From: Maylandia zebra
Lineage: Eukaryota > Chordata > Actinopteri > Cichliformes > Cichlidae
NCBI RefSeq assembly: GCF_041146795.1
Contig: NC_135184.1
Coordinates: 4,721,967-4,785,966 of the forward strand
Reading direction: 5' to 3'
DNA: 64,000 nt
A model generated the notes under the pieces. It saw nothing but the letters and a program-made list of their open reading frames with translations, was not told the DNA's origin and searched no databases. Position numbers and translations under genes: made by a program. Positions 33,535 to 45,507 of the stretch are shown here, piece after piece (the stretch's first letter is position 1; each line of letters opens with the position of its first letter).

Positions 33535-33867
33535 GTATATAAAACTTAATAGTTGTTGGGGGCGTTTTTCTCTGTGCACAGACACACTCTACCTCTCCTT
33601 TTATTCTTCAACAAAAAACATGTATGGTGCTTTTTGAATTTGCTTAACTTGCTGAACAGAATCAACTTTTGGGAACCAGGTGCAGAACGACTCTTTGCTG
33701 AACAGAAGAGTGTTCTGGATTCTTTGTGGTCATGAGGCTATCACAAGACAGCAGTTCTCTTGTCCTTATTGCCAAAGCTTGAGAGCCCAACCAGTCAACC
33801 CTAAGATGGCTGATTTGCATCCTTCTTAGCTCAGATTGCATAAACCAACATTTTTTGATATCTCGGC

Positions 33868-34479
33868 CAGGGTTGTTATCTCTGCCCTGTGGATGAACAT
33901 AAAGGCCACGACACAGTCTCAGCTGCAGCAGAAAGGACTGAGAGGCAGAGAGAGCTGGAGGTGAGTCGACAAAACATCCAGCAGAGAATCCAGGACAGAG
34001 AGAAAGATGTGAAGCTGCTTCAACAGGAGGTGGAGGCCATCAATCAGTCTGCTGATCAAACAGTGGAGCACAGTGAGAAGATCTTCACTGAGCTGATCCA
34101 TCTCATCCAGAAAAGAAGCTCTGATGTGAAGCAGCAGATCAGATCCCAGCAGGAAACTGAAGTGAGTCGAGTCAAAGAGCTTGAGGAGAAGCTGGAGCAG
34201 GAGATCACTGAGCTGAAGAGGAAAGATGCTGAGCTGAAGCAGCTCTCACACACAGAGGATCACATCCAGTTTCTACACAACTACCCCTCACTGTCAGCAC
34301 TCAGTGAGTCTACAGACTCATCCAGCATCAATATCCGTCCTCTGAGCTACTTTGAGGATGTGACAGCAGCTGTGTCAGAGGTCAGAGATGAACTACAGGA
34401 CATTCTGAGAGAGGAATGGACAAACATCTCACTGACAGTCACTGAAGTGGAAGCCCACAGCTTGTTGGCCTTATTGTAA
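33868..34479 (+). pseudogene. TRIM-type B-box end plus coiled coil, truncated
   Basis: From about 33868 the sequence reads CYLCPVDEHKGHDTVSAA (end of a B-box 2 finger) and then a long Glu/Lys/Gln-rich coiled coil (QRELEVSRQNIQQRI, LLQQEVEAINQSAD, EVSRVKELEEKLEQEITELKRKDAEL), ending with SYFEDVTAAVSEVRDEL near the linker before a PRY-SPRY domain. Fish TRIM25/16-like proteins have this order after a RING finger. The RING, first B-box part and SPRY are absent, and the frame ends at a stop after about 200 residues. It lies between two gene C exons on the same strand and has no obvious splice sites. A captured fragment or retrocopy is likely. Confidence 0.75.
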
Positions 34480-34792
34480 TAACACTGCACTTCGTAGATC
34501 AGTGTGTCAACCTCAAGGTGCTGACAAAGGAGCAAAAATCTACTTGGATTAAGTCTAATAATCACTGTTGGCATTGTGGGTGGCACCACCGGGCCAGTGT
34601 TGGTTAAACCTCCTAGGACCTGGCATCCACATATATGGACATCACATTTTGGGTTATTTAGACCAGAATACTATCTAAATCCACTTGAACCCCTAACTGT
34701 ACACATTTTCCTGTTTAGAAGCAAAGTTACCTTCTACTATGTAGGCAAAATAAAATTGATTTATTTTTTATTGTCTTTCTTTTTCTTTAGAT

Positions 34793-34985
34793 TCGTGGCA
34801 GATATGTAACCAGGAGAGGAACTCCAGACCAGGAGGACAAAGATCCTTCACAAACTAAAGACGAACAGGAGGAATTGTCCATCAGTCAGGAAGGAAAGCA
34901 GCTTTCACTGAAGAAGGAAGCCAAAGATACCATCATCTCGACCAGGCAGGAGCTGGGCATCAAGTGGAACACTGAAGTAAAGTTG
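34793..34985 (+). pseudogene. Gene C second acidic exon, decayed
   Basis: The block contains NQERNS-like 'TRRGTPDQED', DPSQTKDEQEEL, SISQEGKQLSLKKE and a 'WNTEVKLH' end, so it is a paralogue of the acidic exons. Its beginning lacks the usual leader and reads a stop (TAA) in the expected frame, so it is probably not used. Confidence 0.55.
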
Positions 34986-34989
34986 CACA

Positions 34990-36430
34990 TAATATGTATG
35001 CAAAGCTGTAATGGATGGATTTCTTACTACAAAACTGAATAAAACTCATGTTGGGTCCTATTCAGACCTCAGAGATACGTTATAGGGGCACATGAAGAAT
35101 CTAAAGACCAACTGCAATAAGCAGCATTAATGCATCTGTTTTGTAAACTTTTTAAATATATTGACAATTTAAAATTAATTTAAAATTGACAATTTTCCCT
35201 ATTAGTGCCGAATGTTTAATTTGAAAATAAATTATCGATTTTAAACTAAGCTTTTCACAAACCACACAACACTATGATAGGTGTGTCCCTGTGCCACGTT
35301 TCTGGGTCTTCCTGTCTTACCCTTTGGATTCCAGCACAAGGCCTGTGTAGTGATGTTATTGGTGGACTTCCTGAGGGTGTGGCCAGCTGTTGATGAATAT
35401 CTGCAATATACACAGGGTTGTGTTTGTCTTGCTACATGTTTATGAAATATAGAGAAGTGTAAGTTTTTAAAATGCCCGGCTTGGTGGATGCTCTAATCTC
35501 TCTTTAGCGCTTGAGCTCAAGAAAGGTCAGAAGACGGTTCCAGACAATAACTTAATGCCCACTCATATCCTGGGCCATGTGACCTCAGTAAATCACATGA
35601 TAGGGTGGGGCAAGGCCTCTCGATGTCTTTCTGAAAGTGCTGTAACAAGGTTTAAGAATTTAATTCACCCACTGTTGTTATCCTTAATGCCCTGTACCAA
35701 CGCAGAGCAGCTACCTGAATGCTACTCCAACAGAGGTCGATTATCTTGTTAATAATTTTACCTCCTCACTACGTACGACTCTGGATACTGTAGCTCATGT
35801 GACAAGAGAAGAATCAGAAGTACCTGACTCTGTAGTATAACTCTCAAATACGCACCTTAAAGCAGGTAACAAATACATGTGTACTGAGTTTTTGTAACCT
35901 TGTAAATCAAAATATGTGAAAATTTGGTGTGTGTGTGGTAAAAAGAAAAAAGATTTGTGTTTGTTGTAGCTCAGAATTCTTTGCCAGCTAAATCCGTATA
36001 TATATTTCTGCACTACGTCACACCGACACACAGTTTACTCAGTTCCACTTTTTGTGTCAGAGAACAGATGGGTTTGGCTGTTGAAGGGGTGCTTTACTGA
36101 ACTTCAGGTCCTGGAAGAATAAATGCCCTTTTATATGCCAGCAATACATGTTTTTATTGAACATTTGAAGATAACACAACACAAACTCTAGAAGAGGACA
36201 TAAAGTCAGAGATAGAAACGACAAGGAGCAGGCGCATCTAGTACACATAGAGCTGTCACAAAAACTCACAGAGCTCAGCAGCCAGCGCAACAAATTCTGA
36301 ATCCTTGGCTTTTAGTTAGCAGTTAGCATTAGCAACACATGCTCCATCCGCTGTGAAAGGGCCCTTATGCTAAGACATCTGGGATAAACACTGGTTTGAG
36401 CGTGGAGTCAAGGAGGCGATTTACGTGAAA
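34990..36430. other. Intron of gene C, with segment shared with 57.2-57.6 kb
   Basis: About 35160-35460 is paralogous to 57240-57590 ('actaagcttttcacaaaccac', 'aggcctgtgtagtgatgtta', 'tgatgaatatct'), showing common descent of the C and B introns. No gene seen. Confidence 0.5.
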
Positions 36431-36790
36431 AGGGAAAGACAATCTCTGAATCGAGGAGGGGGCCTAAAGGTACATCTTTCGCCGTCTTACAATGCTGTGA
36501 TTGCAGCCATTCCCCAACTCTCTGTGAATTGTACTCATGGCCATTGATCAGTGGGCTTTGATAAGTGGTTGTTGATCAATGGTCGTGAGAATTTCCATAA
36601 TTATGATGAAGGAACTGACCTCGCAGCCCATTGATCCTTCAGTGGTGCTAGGTTCAGTCATTATGCAAAATTACAGTTTATAAGATTAGGAAAACCTGCA
36701 GTCAGCTGAGACTGAAGAAGTCACATGGATGAGTGACGAAACGTTTCGAAACGCTACATCCAGATGAATAGGATCAACTTTTGGAGATAC
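36430..36790 (+). repeat. Interspersed repeat with 'gacgaaacgtttc' core, copy 2
   Basis: Close copy of 28265-28640; here the 'cccactgaaaacg' after the core is replaced by a short 'gaaacg' duplication. Confidence 0.6.
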
Positions 36791-36829
36791 TCTGGATGGG
36801 ATTATTATTTGTTTGTGATTTTTATTTGT

Positions 36830-37175
36830 GACCACGATATGTCCTCCAATGAACATATTAAACAAATATGGAGGACTGCTTTCTTCCATTTGCACAAAAT
36901 CTGTAAAATTAGAAATATCCGGTCTCAGAGTGACGCTGAAAAACTAGTTAATGCATTTATTACTTCTAGGACTACTGTAATTCATCATTATCAGGATGTA
37001 CTAAAAACCCATGAAAAGCCTTTAGTTAATCCAAAATGCTGCAGCAAGAGTACTGACAGGAACTAGAAAGAGAGCATATTTCTCCTATATTGGCTTCCAT
37101 TCATTGGCTCCCTGTTAAATCCACAGTTTAATTCAAAGTCCTGCTATTCACACACAAGGGCAAGTACCATATCAC
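36830..37175 (+). mobile_element. L2-type LINE RT fragment, decayed
   Basis: Recognisable in broken frames: 'AFFHL.KICKIRN', 'LVNAFITSR', 'LIQNAAARVLTGTRKRA' and 'SIHWLPV', the thumb and C-terminal blocks seen intact at 26.1-26.4 kb. A weak L2-like tail follows at 37676-37715. Confidence 0.65.
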
Positions 37176-38046
37176 CCCATTGGATCACTTCGCTCTCGCA
37201 CTGCAGGCTTACTCATTGTTCCTAGAGTATTTAAAAGTAGAATTGGAAGGAGAGCCTTCAGTTTTCAGGCCCCTGTTCTGTAAAACCAGTTTCCAGTTTG
37301 GATTCGGGAGACAGACCGTCACAGTTGACGCTGGCCAACTGTGGGAATGTGAGGAAGGAGCTGTGAATGCAAGCAGTGCGTTTATTTACAGTGCATGGAA
37401 AATAACAATAAAACCCGAATGTGTTCCCGACTCCCGTGACATGTCCTCTTCCCAGTGTTAGTGTTCTTTGTCCCTGCTCCTCAGTGTCTGAGCACCCCGT
37501 GCTCGCTGCCCTCTCATCTCCACACTTCTCCTGGGAAAATAACAATGCAGCAGATTAAACTTACTAACTGGCCAAGAGACTAACATAAAGCCACGCAATG
37601 ATCCAGCGTCGGAGAAAGCTCCACCACACTCTTAAGTAGCTCCTCCGACGAGGCTTGATCAGCTGCCCCATGAGGCGACTGTTGCTGTGATTTGGTGCTG
37701 TATCAATAACATTGACTTGAAGAGAGTCAATAGTCAGCTGGTAACACAGAAAATACAGCATTAATATTTATTTAGAAGCATTAGTTTGTCTGAGAATCTG
37801 TTTTTTACTGCAAAATTTTTGTCCTGTTTTTAAATCTCACCTGATGCATGATCATCTTTTTATTTACGGAAATTAGATTTCCAAAATGTCTATCACTGAG
37901 TCAGCTAAACAGCTTATCCCCAGAACATACCTTTTACTGGTACATGTGAGAACCATGTTTACCATGTAAGGACCTGCTAATTGTTGAGGTTACATTACAG
38001 TTGATCCAATTTATGTTTTTCTGATATTATCATTTTGTCCCTTCAG
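37176..38046. other. Intron of gene C, no gene seen
   Basis: L2-like tail words ('gcgactgttgctgtgatttggtgctg') lie near 37675. Frames at 37180-37461 match no family. Confidence 0.4.
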
Positions 38047-39500
38047 ATCCTCCACAATGTGACTGTAAAGACAAGGAGGGCCTCACAGATCAGCAGGTCC
38101 GTAACCAGGAGAAGAACTCCAGTCTGGACCAGGAGGATTCTTCACAGATTAAAGAGGAACAGGAGGAACTCAGTACCACTCAAGTGGCATAACCACTTGT
38201 ACAAAAGCAGGAGACAGAAGCTTTTCCTGCTCGTGAAGAAAACGACCACAGTGAACCAGAACCAAGCAGTGACCAGCTCCTTTCTCACAACTCTCCTGAC
38301 ACTGATCAGGAAGAAAACAAGGATGGTGACTCACACAGAAAAAAGTCAGATCAAGTCGTAGCAGGACTGAGAGTTCAAAATTCCAAGACAGTACATTTAT
38401 GTAGTACCTGTGGGAAAAAATGTAATAGGATGGAAAACTTGAAACAACACATGCAAATTCACACAGGTGAGAAGACGCATTCTTGTAGCACCTGTTGGAA
38501 AAATTTTACTCTAAAAACGCATTTAAATGAACACATGAGAATTCACACCGGTGATAAGCCTCATTCTTGTAGCACCTGTGGGAAAAGATTTAGTTTAGCA
38601 GCAAATTTGAGAGCCCACATAACAATTCATACAGGTGAAAAAACATATTCCTGTAGCACATGTGGGAAAGGATTTAATCACAAGACATCTTTAAAAATAC
38701 ACATGGAATTGCATACAGGGGAAAAGCAATATTCCTGTAGCAGCTGTGGGAAACGATTTAGTGTGGCAGCAGCTTTGAGAAGTCACATAAAAATTCATAC
38801 AGGTGAGCAGTCAAATTCCTGTATTACCTATGGGAAACAATTTAGTGTGGAAGGAACTTTGAGAAGTCATATAAGAATTCATTCAGGTGAGAAGCCATAT
38901 TCCTGTAGCACATGTGGGAAAGGATTTAATCATAAAGCTTCTTTTAAAATACACATGGAATCACATACAGGTGAAAAAAGATATTCCTGTAGCACATGTG
39001 GGAAAGACTTTAGTGTGGCAACAACTTTGAGAAGTCACATAACAGTTCATACAGGTAAAAAAAAACACATTGTTGTAGCACATGTGGCAAAAGTTTTAGT
39101 TGTCTTGAGTACTGGAAAGCCTACATCAGTGTCCACGCAGGTGAGAAACCACATTGCTGCAGTACATGTGGGAAAAGTGTTAGTTCCCTCACAAACTTAA
39201 ATTCACATGAGAGTCCGGTGAGAAGCCGTATTGTTGTGGTGCCTGTGGAAATGGGTTTTACTCATATGTCAAGTTTGAAAAGACACATGGGAGGCCACAC
39301 AGATGAGAAGCCACATTGTTGCAGTGTCTGTGGGAAAATTTTTAGTCGTATGTCAAGTTTGAAAATACACATTGGTTTTTCACCTGTGTGGCCTCTATAT
39401 TGTTGTAGCAGCTATGGGAAAAAATTCACTTCTTCGGTACAGTTGAAATATAGGAAAACATGCTACATGCTAAGTTTCATTTTTAGAAAATGTTGGTGGC
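38047..39500 (+). pseudogene. Gene C C2H2 zinc-finger exon, interrupted
   Basis: After a CCTTCAG acceptor the exon has the acidic leader (QQVRNQEKNSSLDQED, QIKEEQEELSTTQ), an in-frame TAA at about 38190, a spacer (ENDHSEPEPSSDQLL), then eight fingers in one frame from 38397 to about 39055. A run of nine A at 39057-39065 replaces the normal GEKP linker with two extra bases and shifts the frame. Further finger remnants continue to 39500 in other frames. Finger 6 has Tyr in place of its second Cys (CITYGK). Fingers 5, 6 and 8 share a 'LRSHI' helix pattern. A functional full-length protein is unlikely; an eight-finger protein from the ATG at 38430 is possible but lacks the leader. Confidence 0.8.
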
Positions 39501-39898
39501 GGAGCTTATGTGTCTCTGACTACATTAACAGGTACATTTGGTAAATGTAACTTTTTCTGACTGTTTTGGCTTTTTACCCAATATAAACAGTATAAACAAG
39601 TTTTGTTTTTTTTTGTTTTGTTTTGTTTTTTTTAAATCCTTCTAGGAAGGCTGAAGATTTTTGAAAGCTCAGTTTCTTTGTTTCCATATGGACAAGAAAA
39701 ACAGAGTTTGTCTCACAACTTTAAAGGTGTGCACCTTTACCACCTTTATCTGACACCATTCCGTTATTATTTGTGGGCTTTTGATTGACATTTGATGGAC
39801 ATTTCTTCACGTTGCTTTGGTTCGGTGTCAACAGTGCTTGAGATCACATGAGTCTTAATGTAATCAGAACTATTTGCCAAGTTATTATAGGTGTTAGG

Positions 39899-40876
39899 AA
39901 GGTTGTTTTTAAAATGTATTCCGCTACAGATTACAGAATACATGGCCCCAAATGTAATTTGTAATGTATTCCATTACATTAATCAATGGGAGTAATGCTT
40001 TTTACAACTACAAAAATGTATTATTACTGTGTGATGATACATTAGAGCAGAGGTCTCAAACTTAAATGAGCTGTGGGCCACTTCTGACACTGTCATGTCA
40101 TTGGAAGGCCACTTTAGTGTTCAGGTAGTACAAAAAACCCCCAAACAAATAAACAAGAATCACCCACAACCAATTCCTAAAATATGATCTTTTGTTTGTT
40201 TGTTTTTCCATTTCAAATATTGTATTACAAGACAAAACTGCAAACGTGAACGCAGTTTTTTTTCTCACTCTTAAGTCTTTTATTGAACTACCAAATAAAT
40301 ATATTAATACTCTCTTTTGACCAGACACGTGACAGCTTTTCTGCTATAATTTCGTTCGTATTTACCAAAATAAAAATGCAGACATAAGTGTACACATTAG
40401 TTTTTGACTGCTAATGAAAAATGTTTTCTTTTTGTACTCTGCCAGGATTCCTGGATCGTTGACACAGTGTCTTCAGTCTTAGACTTTGTCATGGTTTAGG
40501 TTTCATGTTTGCTGTTTAACTGTGTCAACCTTCTGTTTATGTGCATTATGTGTAGTTCTTCTTACTGTGTTATTAGTTAGATTATATTCAGCTGTGTACT
40601 CACTGGTCTCTAATTGTCATCATTTGCCAGAGTATTTGAGACCCAGGCATTAGTCTTGTTTGGGTTTCCACCAGCGTGGAATTACCAAAAATATTTAGGG
40701 GATAGCCTGACATATGAAACAGGACAAAACAGCTGTGTAATCCATTTATTTCAACAAACTAACTGTATTCTAAATATCACCTTTTTAAATGGTAACCGTA
40801 ACAGAATACAGTTACTCATATTTTGTATTTTACATACATAACGCTGGTACATGTATTCCGTTACTCTCCAACATTG
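39899..40876. mobile_element. Non-autonomous hAT element, 978 bp
   Basis: The termini AGGTGTTAGGAAGGTT and, inward from the right, CAATGTTGGAGAGTAACGG are followed by 'tgtattccg' words on both sides. The 8-bp target duplication GTTATTAT is perfect (39891-39898, 40877-40884). A truncated relative is at 51831-52020. A different repeat fragment ('ggtctcaaacttaaatgagctgtgggcc') sits inside at 40048. Confidence 0.85.
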
Positions 40877-40884
40877 GTTATTAT

Positions 40885-41869
40885 CTAATATTTTGGACTA
40901 ATGTTTAACTTTGATAGTGTTGTGTTCCATTTTGAAAGGTTTGTAATATGTGGTTGGTAGAAACTGGCGAAAGATGCACGTGGTAATTATTTTATATGTA
41001 TGAGTCACTTTAACAGCCCAAAGTTGACCTCAGCTGTAAACCACCTCAAGCATAATGCAACTTATACATGTATGGGTGTGTGGATATGTGTATGCATATG
41101 TATATATACACATATTTACATATTACATACATATTACATATTTACATATATTTAATATTTATGGATGTATGTGTATTCGTACATGTGTGTGTGCATCCAG
41201 GTGGAAAATAGCAGTGATACACCTCCTGCTTTCAGGCCTGCAGGTATCAGGCTTGTGATGTTTTACTAAGTCTTACAGAGGACAGAAACTGTTTTTTGGA
41301 GTGGCACAAATAACTTTTGTGGAATCCTATTTGATGCAAAACACCTGATTGCTCTCTAAATAATTTAAAATGGGTTAAAAATGTCTGTGGCATTGGCTTT
41401 ATTTTTAGGTAAATAGTTGCATATAACTTTGTTGTTTGCAAAACTTGTGCATAAGTTTTTAAAACATACAATTTCTATTTGCATTCCAAGTTAAGAAAAT
41501 TATTTGTTAAACATGTTTGTGGTTTTTACAGTAAAAAAATTAACTTTTTCGTACTCTGATTTTGTTTATTTTGTCTGATTTTGAAACTGTGTTAATAAAG
41601 TATGTCAAAAGGAAAGGTAAAATCAAAATGCCATAAAAACAACAAAAAAACGTGGATCTTAAAAACAATAGAACTATATCTGTTGAATAATGATTCTGAT
41701 TTTCACTATGACACTTGCTTTTCAGTTTAAGTCATGGACCTAAATGCGTCACCTTTTGTTTCCGTTATAAAGAAGAGACTCACACAATAACTGATACTAA
41801 AAATAGAAGTGGTGCAGAAGGAAGTTCAGCTGAACCAAGAAACCTTTTCTTGTTTGATCTGTTTGGATC
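40885..41869. other. No gene seen; TA/TG-rich low complexity
   Basis: Purine-pyrimidine alternating low-complexity DNA (TATG, TACA words) lies at about 41065-41200. No coding frame supported. Confidence 0.5.
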
Positions 41870-41877
41870 TTCTAAAG

Positions 41878-42185
41878 CAGGGGTGTCAAACTCAAATACA
41901 CAGTGGGCCAAAATTTAAAACTGGAACAAGGTCGCGGGCTAACATTAATATTTATTGAAAAAAAGATCTTCCTCCAGATTTAAGAATGAATCTCTTCTTA
42001 TGGACTCAAACAAGTTTTGCTGAAAAACTGAACATGGAACAAGCAAAGCTTAATACTAAACAATATATATTAGCTGTATAATACCGGTAGGCCAGCTCTA
42101 ATAATAATTTGGTATGGCTTCGCGGGCCAAATGTAATTAGGCTGCGGGCCAAATTTGGCCCATGGGCCAGAGTTTGACACCTATG
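41878..42185. mobile_element. Non-autonomous hAT (Charlie-like) MITE, 308 bp
   Basis: Ends CAGGGGTGTCAAACTC and, inward from the right, CATAGGTGTCAAACTC; perfect 8-bp duplication TTCTAAAG at 41870-41877 and 42186-42193. The 'gggccaaa' arrays inside are typical of this family. Confidence 0.9.
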
Positions 42186-42193
42186 TTCTAAAG

Positions 42194-42590
42194 AATCTGG
42201 GGACTATTGTCTCTGGACACAGCTACTGCATGAACCGTATTAATGGCTTTTAGGATGGAGAGGAGAAAATCAGAATCGGAATACTTTATTAATCCCGAAG
42301 GAAATTAGGGAAAAGAAAAATCTACCCTTGCCAATAAAGCATCTTTACTTTACTGCAGCTGTGATGAAAATAAAGCAACAGTGTGAGTGTGAGGCATGTA
42401 AAGTGTTAAGCATACTTTGATGGTCTGCAGTAAGACACCTTAAGCATAATGAATTGTCAGAGATGGGCATTACAGCTAATTCTCAACTTGAATAATTGGA
42501 AACGATAAATTCTTTATCCAGGTTTCTGCAAAGCTCCAGACTTTGTCAGGAATTGATTTTTGTTGGACTGACCTGATGAGGGCAGTATTA
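42194..42590. other. Upstream of gene A, no gene seen
   Basis: A short SINE/LINE tail word 'gaatcggaatactttattaatcccga' lies near 42271. From about 42470 the sequence is paralogous to 51340 onward. Confidence 0.45.
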
Positions 42591-42725
42591 CGCCTTTGAC
42601 ACCTCCAGTCTACTGTAAGTACAACAGAAGAAGAATAGTGGCAATGGCGCCATTGAGAGATTCTATCGCAATCCTGAGTTATGTTTGAAGACGTTGGTTT
42701 GGCGGTATCGGTTGTTGTTGCAATA

Positions 42726-42888
42726 ATGTCTTAAATTCAGCATCTGAGAGAGGTTATCAAGGAGAGATTAACTTCTGCTGCAGAAGAAATCTTCTCAGAG
42801 TTTGAAAAGACGATCGTCCGGTATGAGGAGGAGATTAGTCAGCTAAGACTGCTTGATATCAGACCCGGGATAAAGTCACACAATACAG
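42726..42888 (+). pseudogene. Gene A first exon, stop codon and lost donor
   Basis: The exon is a close copy of 51534-51696. The third codon is TAA (42732-42734) where gene B has TCA, and the donor GT after ACACAATACAG is TT (42889-42890). The rest still reads HLRE.IKERLT.AAEEIFSEFEKTIVRYEEEI. Either change alone would disable the normal start of the gene. Confidence 0.8.
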
Positions 42889-42889
42889 T

Positions 42890-43281
42890 TGTGTAAATTT
42901 GTGGAGATGTGGGGGTTGCGGGATCATCGCAGGATTCATGTGGGCATGTGGACATGTGGACAATTCCCGAGGATCTTTAGAGGCATTTGGAGTGTGTGGA
43001 TAGAGGCTCTGGTGACTTAAACTCCAGTGACATGTAAAGTAATAGGCAACAGCTTTATTTAGTGACCAACGCAGTTTGTAGTCTTCATCAGCGTCATTGC
43101 AAAATGTCAAATGGCTTGTGTTTAAATAAAAATCAGGAAACAGAAAAAGAAATCTCCAATTAGACCAATCACAGCTTCACAAATAAAGCAGTTGACCAAT
43201 TATCATTTAACAGGTTGGTATTGGTAAATTGGTTAAGCCACAGCCCAAATAGGTTCTGGACTGAGCCACTTCAGATTAAAA
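42890..43281. other. Intron of gene A, no gene seen
   Basis: No coding frame or repeat termini recognised. Confidence 0.4.
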
Positions 43282-43604
43282 GGGGAGAAAAGATAAATGG
43301 CCTGTATTAGTATAGCGCTTTATTAGTCCCTAAGGAGCCCAAAGCGCTTTACACATCCAGTCATCCACCCATTCACACACTGGTGATAGCAGCTACATTG
43401 TAGCCACAGCCACCCTGGGGCGCACTGACAGAGGCGAGGCTGCCGGACACTGGCGCCACCGGGCCCTCTGACCACCACCAGTAGGCAACGGGTGAAGTGT
43501 CTTGCCCAAGGACACAACAACAGAGACTGTTCAAGCCGGGGCTTGAACCGGCAACCTTCTGATTACAAGGCGACCTCCCAACTCTTGAGCTACAATCGCC
43601 CCAA
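43282..43604 (-). mobile_element. tRNA-derived SINE, full length
   Basis: On the minus strand the element starts with a tRNA-like head (GGGGCGATTGTAGCTCAAGA box A region; GGTTGCCGGTTCAAGCCCC box B region) and continues through a conserved body ('gggcgcactgacag', 'gtgaagtgtcttgcccaaggacac' on the plus strand) to the tail 'agcgctatactaatacaggcc'. Truncated copies are at 56406-56567 and 58362-58482. Confidence 0.8.
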
Positions 43605-44480
43605 TGTAAAAAATCACTGCATGTCTTAATGTAATACATGCTAAAAAAGTACACAGAAACCTGCAAACAAGTTAATATAAAAAATACAGTACCTACAGGA
43701 ACATTAAAAGGAAAATGAAGCTCTGACAAGCCTATCTGTTATGTTTTTACCTCTCTTAAGTTATCATTGGCGGTTCTTTAAAAATCCCTAATGATAAGCT
43801 TGGATCACTTTGAAGGTTATACCAATGTTTTAAAATGATTTCTTTAATGTTCCTGGGTGTTTGTGTAAAAGTTGTCTAGAAGACAAGATTTGATTTATGT
43901 TTTGGAGGTTTCTTGATCTCTAAATAAAACTTCCTACTTTTTGAGTCGACCTTTTTTTTTTCTGCAGATCTTATCAAGTCCTTCATAATTTCTTTCTTTA
44001 ACTTTTTTCAACATCTCTTCTTTATTCTCATAGTATTGTTCTGGAATTTCACAGATACATTTAAGGCTAATCAATTGGCTTACAGGTAAGCTTTTTTTGA
44101 GGTGGCTAGGATGGAAACTTTCATGACCCAGACCTAGTGCTAGATTTTTTTAATTATACTCTGCAAAACCTTTCCCACAGTTACAGTAGAGTTATTTTAA
44201 TCAGTGCAGCATTTTCTTTTGTTTTGCAATGTAATGTATTCCAGTAGGTTTGGGGGTACAGAGAGGTACAGAGATTTCTCTTTTTTGTTACTTTTTTGTC
44301 AAGGAAGTTAATTTCTTTAGTGTTGCAATTAAGGGTAAAACATAAACTTGCAAAATGTCCATTTAAGGATTCTACAAACTCCAGTAATGAAGTAACTTGT
44401 ACATAATCTATATACCATAATAAGTGGGAGGAAAGTGCTATTGTAGTAGTAATATAAAATTAGTTCTTTAGTTCTTCCAG
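43605..44480. other. Intron of gene A, no gene seen
   Basis: AT-rich; no feature recognised. Confidence 0.4.
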
Positions 44481-44955
44481 GTGATCAAGAAATAGAAAGG
44501 CAAAACTGGGTGCCAGAAATGTTGAGATATGGTATGCTGGGTGTTGGTACCACACTGGCTGGTCTGAGTGTTTCAGAAACTTCTAATCTGCTTAAATATT
44601 CCAGCACAAACATCTGTATGATTTACAGAGAGTAATCCAAAAAAGAGAAAATATGCAGTGCCCTTAAAATGACAGTGAGTTTCCTGTACTCGGGTCTCCA
44701 GAGTCACCAGGTCTCAACCCAACAGTGCACCTTTGGAATGTAGTGGAACATGAGATTTGCATCATGGATGTGGAATTGACAGATATGCAGCAGTTGTGTG
44801 AAGCATTCAGGTCAATATAGACCACAAATATCTGAGGAACGTTTCCATCACTTTCCTGAATCTTCACAAAGAATTAAATCAGCTGTGAGGACGAAAGGGG
44901 CTCCAATCCAGTACTAGCATTGTGTATCTAATAAAGTGACCAGTGAGTGTATATT
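44480..44955 (+). mobile_element. Tc1-like transposon, 3' fragment
   Basis: Broken frames give 'LNPTVHLWNVVEHEICIMDVE', 'DMQQLCEAFRSI' and a 3' end 'tctaataaagtgaccagtgagtgta', the C-terminus and right end of a Tc1-type element common in fish. Several stops. Confidence 0.65.
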
Positions 44956-45297
44956 TATTAGTAAAATGTTAAAAGATTAGTATCAACAGCATACTTTAAC
45001 TGCTTTCATGATCATATTCAGATCATGCTGCTGTTCATTTCTTTGTTTATTCACAGTGTGTGATGATCATTGGCAGTCACATCTAAAAATTAGATCCCAG
45101 ACAGCTGTAAGGTTATCAACATCACCCAATGAACAAATGACTATGATTGAATGTTTCTGTGGCAACATCTGCAAGAATGCAAGAGCCCGTGAAACCATAA
45201 GCTAAATTCTCAATAGGTGACCCCTTTTAATCCTTCTTGATCTTTCTTATCATCACATTAGTCACTATTTTCTTGTGTCCCTTTGTTGAACACGAAG

Positions 45298-45507
45298 GTC
45301 TGGATGATCAGCAGGTCAGTGACCAGGAGAGGAGTCTCAACCAGGAGGACCCAGAGCCTCCACAGATTAAAGAGGAACAGGAGGAAACCCACAGCAGTGA
45401 GGAAGGAGAGCAGCTTGAACTGAAGCAGGAGGATGAAGGGATTAATGTCTGGACTGGAGAACAGCTGGATTTGTTGTGTAAACCTGGATTACGGCTGAGC
45501 AGAATAG
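45298..45507 (+). pseudogene. Gene A acidic exon 2a
   Basis: Symmetric phase 1-1 exon (210 bp) with LDDQQVSDQERSLNQED, PEPPQIKEEQEETHSSEEGEQLELKQE and VWTGEQLDLL. The acceptor ...GAAG and donor GTATGTG look intact. Paralogues are 54888-55103 and 56129-56338. The exon itself is open; it is called a pseudogene exon because exon 1 is disabled and the fingers are gone. Confidence 0.65.

Noticed and set aside
37180-37461. 93-codon open frame
   Set aside because: No domain recognised; next to decayed LINE sequence.
41065-41200. Telomere-like or regulatory TG/TA repeat
   Set aside because: Irregular low-complexity sequence with no consistent unit.
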